This document shows, piece after piece, positions 1 to 12,409 of a stretch of DNA of 64,000 nt. A program made the translations under genes and the position numbers. The DNA comes from Xanthoparmelia taractica (lineage: Eukaryota; Ascomycota; Lecanoromycetes; Lecanorales; Parmeliaceae), in the NCBI GenBank assembly GCA_033085395.1, contig MU853182.1, positions 1 through 64,000 on the forward strand, read 5' to 3'. The notes beneath the pieces are model-generated. The model saw only the letters and a list, made by a program, of their open reading frames with translations. It did no database searches and was not told where the DNA came from. Numbering within the stretch: the first letter of the stretch is position 1; each line of letters opens with the position of its first letter.

Positions 1-757
1 TATATGCGCACGGCTATGCGGGTACATACATAGCCTAGAGACCCCCCAGAGATAGAATTAATCCTCCTGACCTCCATTCAATTTCAACAAATAGGCGCCT
101 ACGCCGTCCAGGGAAATAAACTCGAGTCTAAGAAATTGAATTTAATGCATCTCGGACGCATGTCGACCAAAGTCAGTGCCCGGTTTATGTGTGAATTGGC
201 CTAACTAGGCAGAAGTGGGGCATCATGCAGCCATAGCCAGCATACTTGGGCGGAAGCTCCTGTGAAATTGGACGTCACCGTTCCGTAGGACCTGTTGAGC
301 CTCGTAGAGGACACCTAAATCCAGGCTGATTTGTTGAAAACTCGCCGCGATCCAAGTCAAACTTCCCTGAGGCAACAAAAAATAATTGTAAATGAGAAAT
401 ACAACTTTCTTCTCCTTCGAAATGGAGAATCAAGTCATAGCACATCGATACATCAAGTTGAGTAACCTGAAGGCGCTTCTTAATTCTCTGTTTGGGACGA
501 ACTGTTCGGTAGATGTGAGCAGTGCTCTCATGTCCAACGTACGCTTCGAGGCTTACCTGGTCTATAATCTCTCAGGAACGCGCCGACTATTATCATCTGA
601 CCATCCCACAGAAGTTGACGGAGGTATGTTCATAATCCATCCTGGGCCCTGCTCTAATTCTAATCTTGAGCAGGATCAAATCGAGTCTATCACCGATCGC
701 ACTAGCTCTTGATCGTCAACAGATAGCCTCAACACCCATTAAAGGTCAGGTCGAGCA
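1..757. other. Upstream region of the first kinase gene, possible 5' exon
   Basis: Mostly intergenic. An open stretch at 392-623 (+) could be a 5' exon: a GT at 624 and an AG at 748-749 would join it in phase to the ATG at 758 by a 126-nt intron. Its protein matches nothing I recognise, and the kinase family normally begins near the 758 ATG. I therefore leave it out of the CDS but note it as an alternative start. Confidence 0.3.
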
Positions 758-3614
758 ATGGACACACTCTACTCATCGATATCTAAGATCCGTCGCAAGA
801 ATGCTGAGTGCCGATACTTCGTTCCCAGTCACCTGGTCCGCGAGGTCATGACCTCGGAGAGCATCCGGAAGATTCTCCTTGACAGCCAGATAGAGATACA
901 TCATGTCAGCGAGGCGGTCGACATCATCAGAAATGGCGCTTGGAACGTTTTTGCCATCCTGGTTCTTATCAAGCAGCCCGGGAGCATAATCAGCTTCATT
1001 GAAGACGATCGTTTGCAACGCGGGCCCATTGACCACCGTCTACCCTTTGAGCTCATCAAACTCAAAGAGTTGCTCGATGGGACGATGGCACAGGATTTCC
1101 ATGATAAGCAGTGGGAATTTACAGCGCCGTCATTCTCAGGAAGTGTGTTCAAAAGAATTCTTCCAGATGACTTTGTCTTGCCATTTCTCAGCGACAAGTA
1201 TTTAGATGAGGGAAGTTTTGGAGCGATTCACCGGATTCAAGTGGACAGTTCTTATCAGCATTTTGGTCATCAAGCCTATCGGGAGGTGAGCTATCGAATA
1301 CTGTGAACTTGGTCACTGACTTACTAATTGGGCGCTCCAGGTCGTGCGGAAAGAGTTCAAACCTCTACGAAAAAAAGCTGAATATGAGCTGGAGTTCCGA
1401 AACTTGTCTATCTTAAAGCTCCTCAAACATCCAAACATCATCGAATTATTAGGCTCTTATACCTATCGAGACAAGCACAACTTTATATTTCCACTCGCCC
1501 GGGGTGGAACACTTGCAGATCTCTTCAAAAGCGCTCGGCATCCGGCATTGCAATCTGATGACGATATCATTCTTGCTCTATCTGGGTTATGTTCAGCAGT
1601 GCGCGCCACCCACAATCTATTTTCCGAGGATGGTATGTTAACTCAGATTGGTTGTCATCATGACCTCAAACCCCAAAACATTTTGGTCGACGACGCCAGA
1701 TTCCTTCTCGCCGACTTTGGTCTGTCTAGGTTCAAAGATCATATGGAAGGCTCCGCTACATCTTACAAGTTCGTCGGTGGCTATTACGTAGCCCCGGAGT
1801 GCGAAGATATCAGTGCATCGAACGAAACAAAGAGGACACAAGTTATTGGCCGAGCTAGCGATATTTGGTCCCTTGGATGTATCATGATGGAAACACTGGT
1901 CTACATGAAGTCAGGTGCAAGAGGTGTAGGCGATTTCGAAGGTGAGAGGAGCTATCAAGTTGGGCAATTCACGTATCACCGTTTCCACCATGGCCCTAAC
2001 GAAGAGGAGCCCGCGGTCGCCGCCTGTCTTACCCGTCTGGAAAATCATGCGAGTACGAGATCAGAGCGTCTGCTTATCCAGTTGATCAGGAATATTCTTC
2101 AGCTTGATCCAAACGCCCGTCCCAAAGCGAAAGACGTAGAGAGGAGTATGTGGTACATCGCTATCGACACAATTGCGCAGCAAGTAAAACTCCTGTTCGA
2201 TGATGTCTGTCGGGAAAGCAGCTCACGCCAGGCTTTCATTGAGGAAAAGCAGTTCGAAAGCTGGATAGAAGCGTGTGAGGTTCTCTACAATGACAAAGAC
2301 TCATCCTTGTCATACCATTGGGAGTTGCCATCGTATTCCGAATATCAGTCGACTTTGGAGTGCCTGAGAGAACTAAGAAATACGCTAGGTGCGCCCCCAA
2401 TCGAACCGCAAAATCGCCCGATCTACCAGTTAATAGAGCGTCTTAATGACTTCCTCATCGGTGCGCTCCCCAAAAAGCTGCAGGAAAAGTCACGCCGGAA
2501 TTTGGAGTTGAAAGTTCTGGGGACAGAAGCGCAAGATATTGCTAATCAAGCACTTGATCATCCTCATGGGCATGAGCGACATAGGATTAGCATGTTGGAA
2601 ACTATCAAGCAGATGAGTTCATTGGTGACAGAACGTCAGCATAGCAGCCGACCCGACCTATGGATAGAATATGGGCGTTTAGAGGATCAAGATCCGGTCG
2701 GCATCCATCACAAGAGCGCATTGGTCAACGACAAGGACGGAGACGCAGTTGCAGTGCTTTGTGAAGTGAAATTTTATGGCTCCGATCGTTTGGAAGACTC
2801 GATTCGACTCCAGCTCCACCTCCGTCTCGAGGCTACAGCTGAGTTGCTACAAAAAGCGGTCGCAGGAAACTCCAATGGCTTTCGAGTGCTCAATTGTCTC
2901 GGATATTTCCATGACCCTGCGAAGCTACGTTGTGGCCTTGTATACCATCTACCCACCTCGAAAGAATCGGAACACCTAGATGTTTCAACGCTCCGGACAG
3001 TGCTAGCAGAACGAGGAGTGCCGTTCCTAGGCAGTCGATTCCGGCTTGCCCAAAATTTGGCAACGGCGGTCCTGGAATTCCACAAAGTTGAATGGCTGCA
3101 TAAAAGCGTATCATCCTTGAACATAGTTTTTGTGTACCCAAAGGGCTCTTCTTGGGGAAAGTCCGTGGAATGCCCTTATCTACTGGGATTCTCTAATAGC
3201 CGGCCCGAGGGACAGGACCCACATTCCACCTGGCTGTATGAAACTAATCGCGCTCTTAGGGACTCACAACATCCGGAGTATCTGAAACACGAGGGTAGAC
3301 TCCGATACCGTCCTGAATTCGACTACTACAGTCTCGGTATGGTTTTGCTAGAGATCGGTCACTGGAAGCCTCTTAACAAGATCATTGCACGGATACCTGG
3401 CACCCCGGAAGATCTCCTCAACCACCTTCGGCGAAAGCAGGTTCCAGAACTAGGATTCACCATGGGTATCACCTACCGGAACGTCGTTGATGCATGCTTG
3501 AGTGGAGATTTCGGCAAGCCTGCACATGTTGATGAGGGTTCTAATTCTTCCACAAATGTCACCCTGCGCTTTGCTAGGAGCGTTGTGGAGCAATTAGAAA
3601 AGTGCTGGGTCTAG
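758..3614 (+). CDS. Protein kinase with a second, degenerate kinase-like C-terminal domain
   Basis: Model join(758..1285,1341..3614), 933 aa; the 55-nt intron (1286-1340) has a TACTAAT branch point and is phase 0. Residues 1-145 are a helical leader of the type seen in fungal kinases (YFVPSHLVREV). The kinase domain shows a Gly loop (DEGSFG, about 150), a candidate ATP-binding Lys in VVRKEF (about 180), catalytic HHDLKPQN (Asp about 284) and DFG (Asp about 301), so it looks catalytically competent although HRD is HHD. The last 280 or so residues contain RFRLAQNLATAVLEFH, YLLGFSNSRP and FDYYSLGMVLLEI. They resemble the kinase-like C-terminal domains (DUF7580 type) found in HeLo/prion-signalling fungal proteins but lack HRD and DFG, so they are a probable pseudokinase. 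The next gene, 381 bp downstream on the same strand, is also a kinase. Substrate is unknown; the role in defence or incompatibility signalling is inferred. Confidence 0.85.
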
Positions 3615-3995
3615 TGAAGCATTCAGTGCGCTTTAGATGGGATTTTGGTTTAGAGATTGGCGTTCTTTGAAGGAAGGATGTATCTGATATTTTTTGATAG
3701 CGTATCTTGATCTCAAGCAGTGATGCCTGATAAAGAATACGTTTTAGCCCAGGCAAAGAAGGCATTAGTGGAATCCCATTTATCTCGATATGTATTAGCG
3801 TAGGGCTGTTAGGCAGTAATGAGACCCCGCCGACAACAACCACACATCCTTGCATTTTACATCTTCCTTCTGGGACTAATTACGAACTGGATCTTGGAAT
3901 CCTCTGTGTTCAAGAGAAAGTAATTACAAGATTGGCCAAAAGATCTTCGAGCGACTTCGGGCTCTTGCAATAAAGAAAGTCTGAAAGTCTCCGAC
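3615..3995. other. Intergenic spacer between the two kinase genes
   Basis: Contains the 3' end of the first kinase gene and the promoter of the second. I see no coding or repeat structure. Confidence 0.5.
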
Positions 3996-6900
3996 ATGTC
4001 AAAAGTCTCCGGCAGCGGTGACAAAACATCAGCTCTGATCTCCTTCACAAGGTCTGAAGAGACTGGTCAAAGCGCGAGCTCGATTTCGCACCAGGAGTAT
4101 GACTTCCTCGATTTTCTTGGGGCTGCCCAAAGTCTCAAGATTGACTTCCTTCCGACTACATGGCAGCCAACATTGGATTCAGTCGGCGAAGGTGGCACCG
4201 CTAAGATACGTCAAGCGTTGATCAACCTCCAAACGAGCTTCGCTTTTAAACATTTCAAGCATCCAAAGTTCGCCGAGCAAGAGTCTCAAGTCTGGCGGGC
4301 ACTGATTGCGGAGATATCGGTATTAGGCAGTCCCACTATCCGATATCATCCCAACGTTGCAAACATCGAGGGAATTTGCTGGGATGTCGTCCCTGATGAG
4401 AAGAAAGTCTGGCCAGTTCTCGTGTTTGAGAAGACTAGGTACTGGGATTTGAGCAGATTCATGAAATCAAACCGAGGAAAAGAGTTGGATTCCAAGAGCA
4501 GACTTGACATGTTGTTTGATGTTGCTCTCGCGGTCAGAGATTTGCATGCCACTGGTAGGATCTTCAAATTCCCATGTTGGCGACATGACTGAGTGAAAAA
4601 AGGTGTCATCCATGGCGACATCAAACCTGAGAATGTTCTAGTTCACTCCGAGAACGATGGTCCATATGTGGCGAAAGTGACAGATTTCGGCTACTCCACT
4701 CTTTTTACAACAGATAGTGACCGAATTATAATGCCTTTCTTCTCAGAATTATGGAAAGCTCCAGAACGGCATCATCGTGGGATGTGGCCTATACAAGCTA
4801 GAAAAATGGACGCATACTCGTTTGGTCTGCTCTGCCTATGGCTTCTCTTGTACAACAAAGCGGCGAATCGAGATCACAACTTCAGGAAGGATGTAGAAGA
4901 GCCACAGAAAGAATTATCACATCACGCTTCTGAATTGCTTGAAGCAACAGCAGACCTAGAAATTTGGGAAAAACACAATATGCAAAGGGTTTTCAGATCA
5001 ACACTCGCCCAGGATCCAGATGAACGAACTGCAAATTTCACTGACCTCTTAGAACTCTTATCGCCATATAGGTCAGTATATGTTCTGTATTTAGAACAAG
5101 GCACTAAAAGAGATCAGAGCCTTCTATTTGGCATCGCCAGCGGACAATATATCCATACCTCACAGTGATTTTCAGGTAAGTTTCACTCGCGATATCAAAC
5201 TATGTCGCTACACTTTGTACAGTGAAGTAACGGTTTTAGATTACCCAATCAATACATCAGCTTATTGAAGCTCACTATGGCGTACGCCGTTACATCGCAA
5301 AATGCTTGCTGGAAAGACAGGATCGACATCCCATCTCTCGTTGGCACACTTTGAACCTTGCCTTTTGTTATGAGCTAGGCTTGGGTATTTCAGGAGATAG
5401 TATTGGCTGCCGATCCCTGCTCAGCAAATATAAAATACCAGTCAAAGATATCGAAGACATGATTGAGCAATTGAAAAGAAACCCGGAGCCGTCAGTGTTC
5501 CAGCAAGGCAAATTCAGAATATTCTTAATGAATGGTCATTTCACCCCCTTCGACTGTAGTCAACAATACCGCAAAGAGCAGCTTTCTCGTGAAGCTGAAT
5601 CATGGTATCAAGGAGAAGTAGAAACAATGAGATCTGTCCTTGGAGACGGTCATTATCTCGTTCAACAGATACGCGCACAGCTATCTGATCTCATGGTTAG
5701 TGAAGGAAGATGGGAAGATGCGGAAAAGCTGCACGTTCGAATCATGGAATTCGAGGGAGGTGGAACGAATAAAGATCAGTATCTAGGGCGCTTTGCTTCG
5801 GATTTGGCAATGATATACTCCTATCAAGGGCGGTGGAAAGAGGCCGAAGGGTTGCGCCAGCAAGTCATGGACAGAGACAAAAGGCTGTTGGGATCGGAGC
5901 ATCCATATACGTTGATTAGTATGGGTAACTTGGCAACGACATATAAGGACCAAAAACGGTGGGAAGAGGCCGAGCAGTTGGAGACGCACGTCATCGAGAT
6001 ATACAAAAAGGTATTCGGAACGGAACATCCAATTGCGCTGACCAATATGAACAATATGGCATTGACATACTCGAAGCAAAGGCAATGGAGAGAAGCCGAA
6101 CTTTTACAAACGCAAGTCATGGAAACGAGTAAGAGAGTTCTCGGAGCGGATCATTTAGACACATTGAGATGTATGACCAATTTGGCTTTGACATATGGGG
6201 GACAAGACCGATGGGAAGAGGCCAAAGATATGCAACAGGAAATTATAAAGATAAGCAAGAGCTTACTCGAGACGGATCATCCAGAAACGTTGAGAAGCAT
6301 GAACAACCTGGCATGGACATATACCAAGCTACAGCGATGGGAAGAGGCCGAAAACCTATACCAACAAGTCATAGAAACCGGCCAAAAAGTACTTGGGGCG
6401 GAACATCCAGACATATTGACTACTATGACTAGCTTGATATGGATATATAGGGGTCAAAAGCGGTGGAAAGAAGTAGAAGAGTTGCAAGTGCAAGTTGTGG
6501 AGATGAGAAAAAAGGTACTTGGAACAGATCATCCAGACACGTTGACCACTGTAATTAATCTGGCAGCAATATATGAGAAGCAAGGACGATGGAAAGAGTC
6601 TGGAACATTGTTGATGGAAGTCATGGAGACGAGGAAGAAGATGCTTGGGGTGGAGAATCCGGACACGCTGAGCAGTATGACCCAATTGGCACGGATATAT
6701 TGGCGCCAAGGGCAGTGCGAAGACACCGAAGAATTGGAGTTGCAAGAACAATGGAGAAAGGCCGAAGAGTTGGAAGAGCACGTTGTGGCGACGAAAAAGA
6801 GGGTATTAGGAGCGGAACATCCAGACACATTGATCAGTATGAACAACCTGGCAATGAGATACTTAGACCAAGGGCGGCGCAAAGAACTGAAAGGGCTGGA

Positions 6901-7153
6901 GAAGGAAGAATGGCTAAAAAAAGCTGAACATTTGCAGATGCAAGTCATAGAAATCAGAATGACGGTACTCGAAACGGTACATATAGACACATTGGTCAGC
7001 ATAATTGATCTGATCTATATATACGAAGAACAAGAGCGGCGGGAAGATGTCGATGATCTCCAGCAACTGGTCACGAAGATAGAAGGTCTTGAGCAAATGT
7101 TGGAAAACGGTAGCGGCCCAGAGGGTGGGTTGACGGCTTTCAACCAGGATTGA
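3996..7153 (+). CDS. Protein kinase fused to kinesin-light-chain-type TPR repeats
   Basis: Model join(3996..4554,4603..5071,5118..5175,5240..7153), 999 aa. The three introns (48, 46 and 64 nt) keep phase exactly. The N-lobe has a glycine loop GEGGTA (about 65-69) and Lys85 in FAFKHFK. The catalytic loop is HGDIKPEN (Asp192, HGD instead of HRD) and DFG is at 214-216. After a linker with no recognised domain (residues about 340-540), about nine 42-residue units follow to about residue 940, of the form RWEEAE.L..QV.E..K..LG.EHPDTL..M.NLA..Y. These are TPR_10/TPR_12 repeats as in kinesin light chains and in fungal NLRs; repeats 7-9 are irregular. In fungal NLRs such repeats act as ligand-sensing arrays, so here a kinase takes the place of the NB-ARC/NACHT module. 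That role is inference. The kinase appears active by motif; partners are unknown. Confidence 0.85.
5783..6930 (+). repeat. 126-bp coding repeats of the TPR array
   Basis: The 42-codon TPR units recur every 126 bp inside the kinase-TPR gene (phrases such as gga.cat ccagacac.ttga recur in register). The units have diverged from each other, unlike the nearly identical TPR units at the right edge of the window. Confidence 0.75.
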
Positions 7154-8340
7154 AGAAGCACAAGACTGACAATGGAACAAACATGGCCAGCTATGTAATT
7201 TCGCCACCGATAGTATCAATTCGGATAGTTTGCATTGCTTGAGCAGTAATACGAACCTCAGTCACTCAGACCCAGCATCCACTTAAGTAGCCGAGCTTCT
7301 CAGACCCCCAAGATAGAACCTCAACGAATACAAGCGAACAAACGTACACAAAAGTCCCCTAGGCACCAATCCCCTCAACCGCCGCCTCCCCTCTCCCTCT
7401 CATCATGCGTCCCGCCCCCCGTTGCTCAAAAGAATCCACCACACAAGCCATCCCAGTCGCCCAGAACCAAGACTTTAACCCATACCGACGCTCATCTAAG
7501 CATGATAAAGACGACGCTTGCATGAACTCGAAGGAATATTCACATCAGCTCTGGACGTCTTCTCAAGCGCTATAAGCAGCTCCACAGGCTACGTTTTCAT
7601 TTCATCCTCATATCATGATCCCCCTTATCGATTCGCCTCCCCCCTCAAACTGCACCAACAAAGTACATCCCAACGTACAACACGCTTGGTTTCCAAGATG
7701 TAGACCCAAATCGGCACTCTGACAGTCACCCAACATCTACAACCGTACGCAATCAAATTACCAAGCCGCTTCCTCCAACCCCTTACCTTTACCCACTATG
7801 GCCGCCGCACACTCTCGAATCCTCAATCCACAGCTTTTCAGAACAAATTTGATCCCACTGACCTAATCAATTCACCTTCGCTTCCCACCCCGCCGCGTCT
7901 AGCAATCTCTCCACCGCCCCAGATGATACTATCGCTCACTCCACGCCTCCGCACCCTACCTCTCCGCTTTCATTGGCTAAACATCGTCAACACTTGATCC
8001 CAGGTGTCCACTTCACACTAACTACAACTTTCCACCACCACCCCTCCCTTACCGGCAGCCCCTCGTGTCCAAGCCATAGGCTTTTAACTCGAGGATACGC
8101 ATCTAACCACTGTCGACCCGATAGAAATCTTCTCCTGGCTCCTCCTCCTCCAGCATAATTCACATATTCTCGAAGATGAACTGCAAGGAATCGAAGGCGA
8201 TAAGAGTGAGGGTCATGGTCTCGCTGTGCCGTGGAAGAGTCTCAGCCACGATACAGTCCCGTCATCATCAGCGGACCAATGACAGCCGCCGTTGGTATCC
8301 TCCAATTACGTAGGTATGAGCACCTGACGCGCGACGGGAG
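7154..8340. other. C-rich intergenic region without a gene
   Basis: Contains C/T-rich runs and only short open frames of about 60 codons with biased composition. No splice-joined coding potential was found. It separates the kinase pair from the AT-rich transposon block. Confidence 0.5.
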
Positions 8341-8724
8341 TGGAATCTCATTGCGTTAGAATTTCCTTATCTAGAGCCACCTAGCCTATAATTATATAAG
8401 CGCCGAAGAAGTAATAATGAAGCGGATTAGGAATAAAGCTAGAGATATAATTAAGGGCGTAAAGATAGAATATTAATTAACCGATTTTAAAGAAGTCGTT
8501 ATTAAAGATTATTATAAGAATAAAAATATATAAGATAATTATAGCGAAGATTAAGATATATAAGAAGAACTTATAGAAAGTTAATAGACTAAATAATAGT
8601 ATAAATATTAAGAAATATAAAGCTCTTTAAGATTAGAGGTCGGAAAGATATAAGATAGTATGGGATTTTAATCGACGAGATTTAGTAGAAACTTTTTTCC
8701 CCTTATTTTTAATCTTTAAAAAAT

Positions 8725-8925
8725 TATATCTCTATAATCTCTTAACATTATTTAATAGTTATTACGAGGAATTTATACGCTTATACTATATTTTAGTTTA
8801 AAAATTTTAAATTTTTAGTTTAGTATTAAATAGAAAAGTTTTTTTTTACTATCGGGAATAAAATCGAATAACACCTATTCGATATTACAATACTATATCT
8901 TTTCGACTTCTATTTAAGATAACTA
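8725..8925 (+). repeat. Direct repeat copy 1 (unoccupied insertion site)
   Basis: Aligns with about 12255-12409 plus 12686-12720 (shared atttatacgcttata, long A/T tracts, then CTATTCGAT and TATATCTTTTCGA). At the point where the second copy carries the 276-bp element, this copy reads straight through, so it is the empty-site paralogue. Confidence 0.6.
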
Positions 8926-9149
8926 GATTATATAAATATAAATAATTGTATTAAGAAATTTAATTAGCGTAAAGAAAGAAAATAAGATTTTTCTAGATAT
9001 AAGAAATCTAATAGAGAATAAACTAGATAAATTATATATAGAACTATTCGAGATTAAAGACGTGAAAGAAATAATAGTTATACTAAGTCTATTTAAGATG
9101 AAAATATTCCCTAAATTTTACGTAAATATAGTAAGAAAAGAATTAAGAG

Positions 9150-10288
9150 TACGAGTCGGAAAGGTCTGGGATGGTCTGGGATATAAGGTGTCGATACCAT
9201 ATCATAGTATGGTATAATATTAAGATTATATTATTTGATTTTTATGAAATGATCTGGGAGACGTGCTAGTATCATGAAATGATCTAGGAAATTTCTAATA
9301 TATATAGAAGTATTTCATATTATATGCAGAGATATAGGAAATATACTATATATAGAAGAAGTTACTCTATATAGAATTATGCGAACGTATTCTAGCTATT
9401 ATTCTAGTCATTACTTTACTTTATTATCACGTTATTAAATATTCTAATTATTATTCTAGTTATCACTCCACTTTATTATCGCTATTATTATTACTTCACT
9501 TCACTATTACGTTATTAAGCTAAGCTCGTTATCGCCATTAGTATCGTATTACGAAAGATCTCCGCAATTATCTAGGGCTTAACGAGTTATTTCTATTACT
9601 ATTAATATATTTAATTTATTTAATTATTAAAAGAATTACTAGCACGCTAATTATAACAATAATCTACTATCTACTCTACGATAGCAAATTCCCCTCTTCT
9701 CCCTTCGCATCATAAAAAGGATTTGCGATTATTCTCTACAGTTATATATTCTTAGTTATTAAAGTTACACGCTTCGCATAAATAATATAAAGATTTAATA
9801 ATTTACTTAATCTTGGAGAGTAGAATACGAGGAATCTTAAACATATTCTTTATATAGCGTATATTATTTAATTATTCTTACAAGAGCTTCTTAATAAGAT
9901 TCGCGTCAATCTAATTAACGAGAACTTTTAGAAAAATTAATATAATTCGAAGAAATAGAACGCTATTTAAAGATAAGAGAAAGATCTATTAATAACTTTA
10001 GCTAAGATATATAAATTCGTAAGACGGAAATTTACATTAATACTAGCAGTTAGCGTAAGAAGTATTTCTTATCTTATCCGTCACCTGATATAAGAAATAA
10101 TCTACATTATGAAATATCTCTACATATATTAGAAATTTCCCAGATCATTTCATGATATCAATAATTTCCTATCTTATATCTTTATAAGTGATCTAATATA
10201 ATTTCTTCATGATATTCTTTCATGATATGATATAATATAATATGATATGGAATATTCCACCAAATATACCGGACCTTTCCGGCCCGTA
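9150..10288. mobile_element. 1.1-kb element with terminal inverted repeats and 8-bp duplication
   Basis: Begins TACGAGTCGGAAAGGTCTGG and ends with the inverse of TACGGGCCGGAAAGGTCCGG; the differences are transitions, as RIP would produce. It is flanked by a perfect 8-bp direct repeat ATTAAGAG (9142-9149 and 10289-10296). Inside, 9271-9325 and 10102-10156 are long inverted repeats of each other. An 8-bp duplication is typical of hAT-like DNA transposons. No transposase frame is readable, so it is non-autonomous or fully decayed. Confidence 0.7.
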
Positions 10289-11084
10289 ATTAAGAGAAAT
10301 ATTATTAGCAACGAGATAGAAATACGTAATTAAGAATAAATACGAGATAGAGAAAATAATAGTTGAAAGAAAGAGTAAAGATAAGACTAAGTTTCTAGTA
10401 ACCTGAAAAGATTACGATATAATCGAGATTATATAAGAATCTAGACGAAACTTAGTTAACGTTAGAACTGTCGTCGTAAAATTTAGAAGAGCGATATAGA
10501 GGGAACGATGTTACGATCGAGAATCTTATAAAGTAAATAAGCTAAGAACACTTCGCTAAGACAAGGCTTAATATTCTTAACGAGTGTCTTAGAACGTCTA
10601 AAACGTCTAAGATATTCGAGCTTAACGATATATTCTAGATATCTTAAGTATCTTATCTAATCTATATTATATCGCTTCTCTTTTCTCTAGATAGCTTCTC
10701 TCTTTAGCGATTAATTTAATTATTATAATTACTCTAACGTTACGCTTACTTCTATTATTATTACTACGTTTTTTATAGTTAATAAACACGTATATACCCT
10801 AACTTAAGCTTACTTCTTACTATTTAATAACTTAATCTAACTAATTCTTTTTTAATAATTTAAATCTTAAATACTAGACGATATTCTTACGTCTTCGATA
10901 AGTAATATTTATAAATTAATTATTTCACGTCTATTATTAGTATAGAGACGTTATATTTAGTTTATATTTACTCTATATTTTAATAATTAAGATATTCTTA
11001 TCTTATTATAATTCTTATTTTAATTTTAATTTTAATAATAAAGTAAAAAAAAATTATTATCTAATTCTTTAATAATTATAAGAA

Positions 11085-11845
11085 CGCTTTTTAATTATAT
11101 TATAGAAATAAAAATATAACTTATAAATTCGAATATCGCGCTTTATAGAAGACGCACTCTATTTATCTATATGAAGTCTATACGGCGCACTCATAGGTAT
11201 TCATATGACTTCGTACGACCTAACAATTATTCTCTCTTCTAGGGTGACGTCCCCGGCGCCCTAAGCGTTAGCAACCCTAGATCTCCCCCGAAGCCGGGGC
11301 GACGATCCTAGAATCCTAACCTTAGCAGTGCCGAAACGACCCCTGGAGTCCTCGGCGCCCTAAGCGTTAGTAACTCTAGATTTCCCTCGAAGGGCGACGA
11401 TCCTAGAATTCTAATCTTAATAGTTCTAAAATAATTTCTAAAGATAGAATTATTAGAATTCTAAAGATTAAATTCTTAGATTATTTTTATTAAATTATAT
11501 TAAATTCTTTTAACTTAAGATTAATTTATTTAAAAGTTTTAATTAAAATTAAAATTAAATTTATAATCTTATTTTTTATAAATTAACGCTTTTATTTTAA
11601 AATAATTAATAGCTTTATAAAGTTTTTAAATTTAAGTATAATTAAGAGTATTTTAAAATACTCGAATTAAACTCGAATCGAAGCGCGATATTATTATAAA
11701 AACGCTTTTTAATTATATTATAAAATTAAAAATATAACTTATAAATTTAAGTATCGCGCTTTATAGAAAACGTACTTTATTTATCTATATAAAGTTTATA
11801 CGACGTATCTATAAACACTTATATAACTTCGTAAGATTTAATAAT
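11085..11845 (+). repeat. Two degraded 150-bp direct repeats around a GC-rich island
   Basis: About 11085-11230 and 11698-11845 are copies of one sequence (AACGCTTTTTAATTATATTA ... GACTTCGTA / AACTTCGTA), the second copy more C-to-T mutated. Between them, about 11235-11420 is a less mutated stretch with two tandem units that each contain GGCGCCCTAAGCGTTAG and CGACGATCCTAGAAT. It could be part of an LTR or another repeat; I do not recognise the family. Confidence 0.5.
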
Positions 11846-12254
11846 AATATAGAAATAAATAATTTAAAGTCTCTAATCGAGACTAATATTAATAGCGATA
11901 ATATATTTACGTATCTCGAATCTAGAACTTAAATTAACTATAATCGAATATTATTTCTTTAGAATAAGTAAGTCTTAATATTTTTCTCTATCGCTACGAA
12001 ATATTATCTAATTTATATTAACTATATCTTATCTCGATAATTTAAATATAATTAATTTTTTTTAATATTAACTTCTATAATATAAAAATCGTAAAGAACT
12101 TTATAGAGAATATTATATATATTAATAATATAAATAAGAAGAAATTATCTATATATATTATATTTTAAAAGTAAATAGACTTTTATATTAATTAAAAGCA
12201 ACGATTTAATAGTAAGAAAATCTCTTTTTAAATATCGAAGTCTATTTATTTTAA

Positions 12255-12409
12255 TCTCTTAATATTTTTTTATAAATTTTATAGAGCATTTATACGCTTA
12301 TATTAAATTTTAATTTAAAATTTTTAAATTTTTAATTTAATATTAAAATAAAAAAGTTATAAAAAAAGTTTTTTTATTATTAAAAATAGAATTAAATAAT
12401 ATCTATTCG
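12255..12409 (+). repeat. Direct repeat copy 2 (interrupted by element A)
   Basis: Second copy of the repeat at 8725-8925; homology resumes after 12685. It shows that the 276-bp element jumped into an existing repeat. Confidence 0.55.

Noticed and set aside
773..1205. Minus-strand and shifted-frame ORFs over the kinase gene
   Set aside because: They overlap a coding frame with clear kinase motifs and show no family signature of their own.
6169..6927. Plus- and minus-strand ORFs of 87-157 codons across the TPR array
   Set aside because: Shadow frames created by the 126-bp repetition; the repeats carry TPR consensus only in the main frame.
7518..8158. Two plus-strand open frames of 61 codons in the C-rich region
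   Set aside because: Low-complexity Pro/Ser/His-rich translations, no motif, no splice continuity; best explained by base composition.
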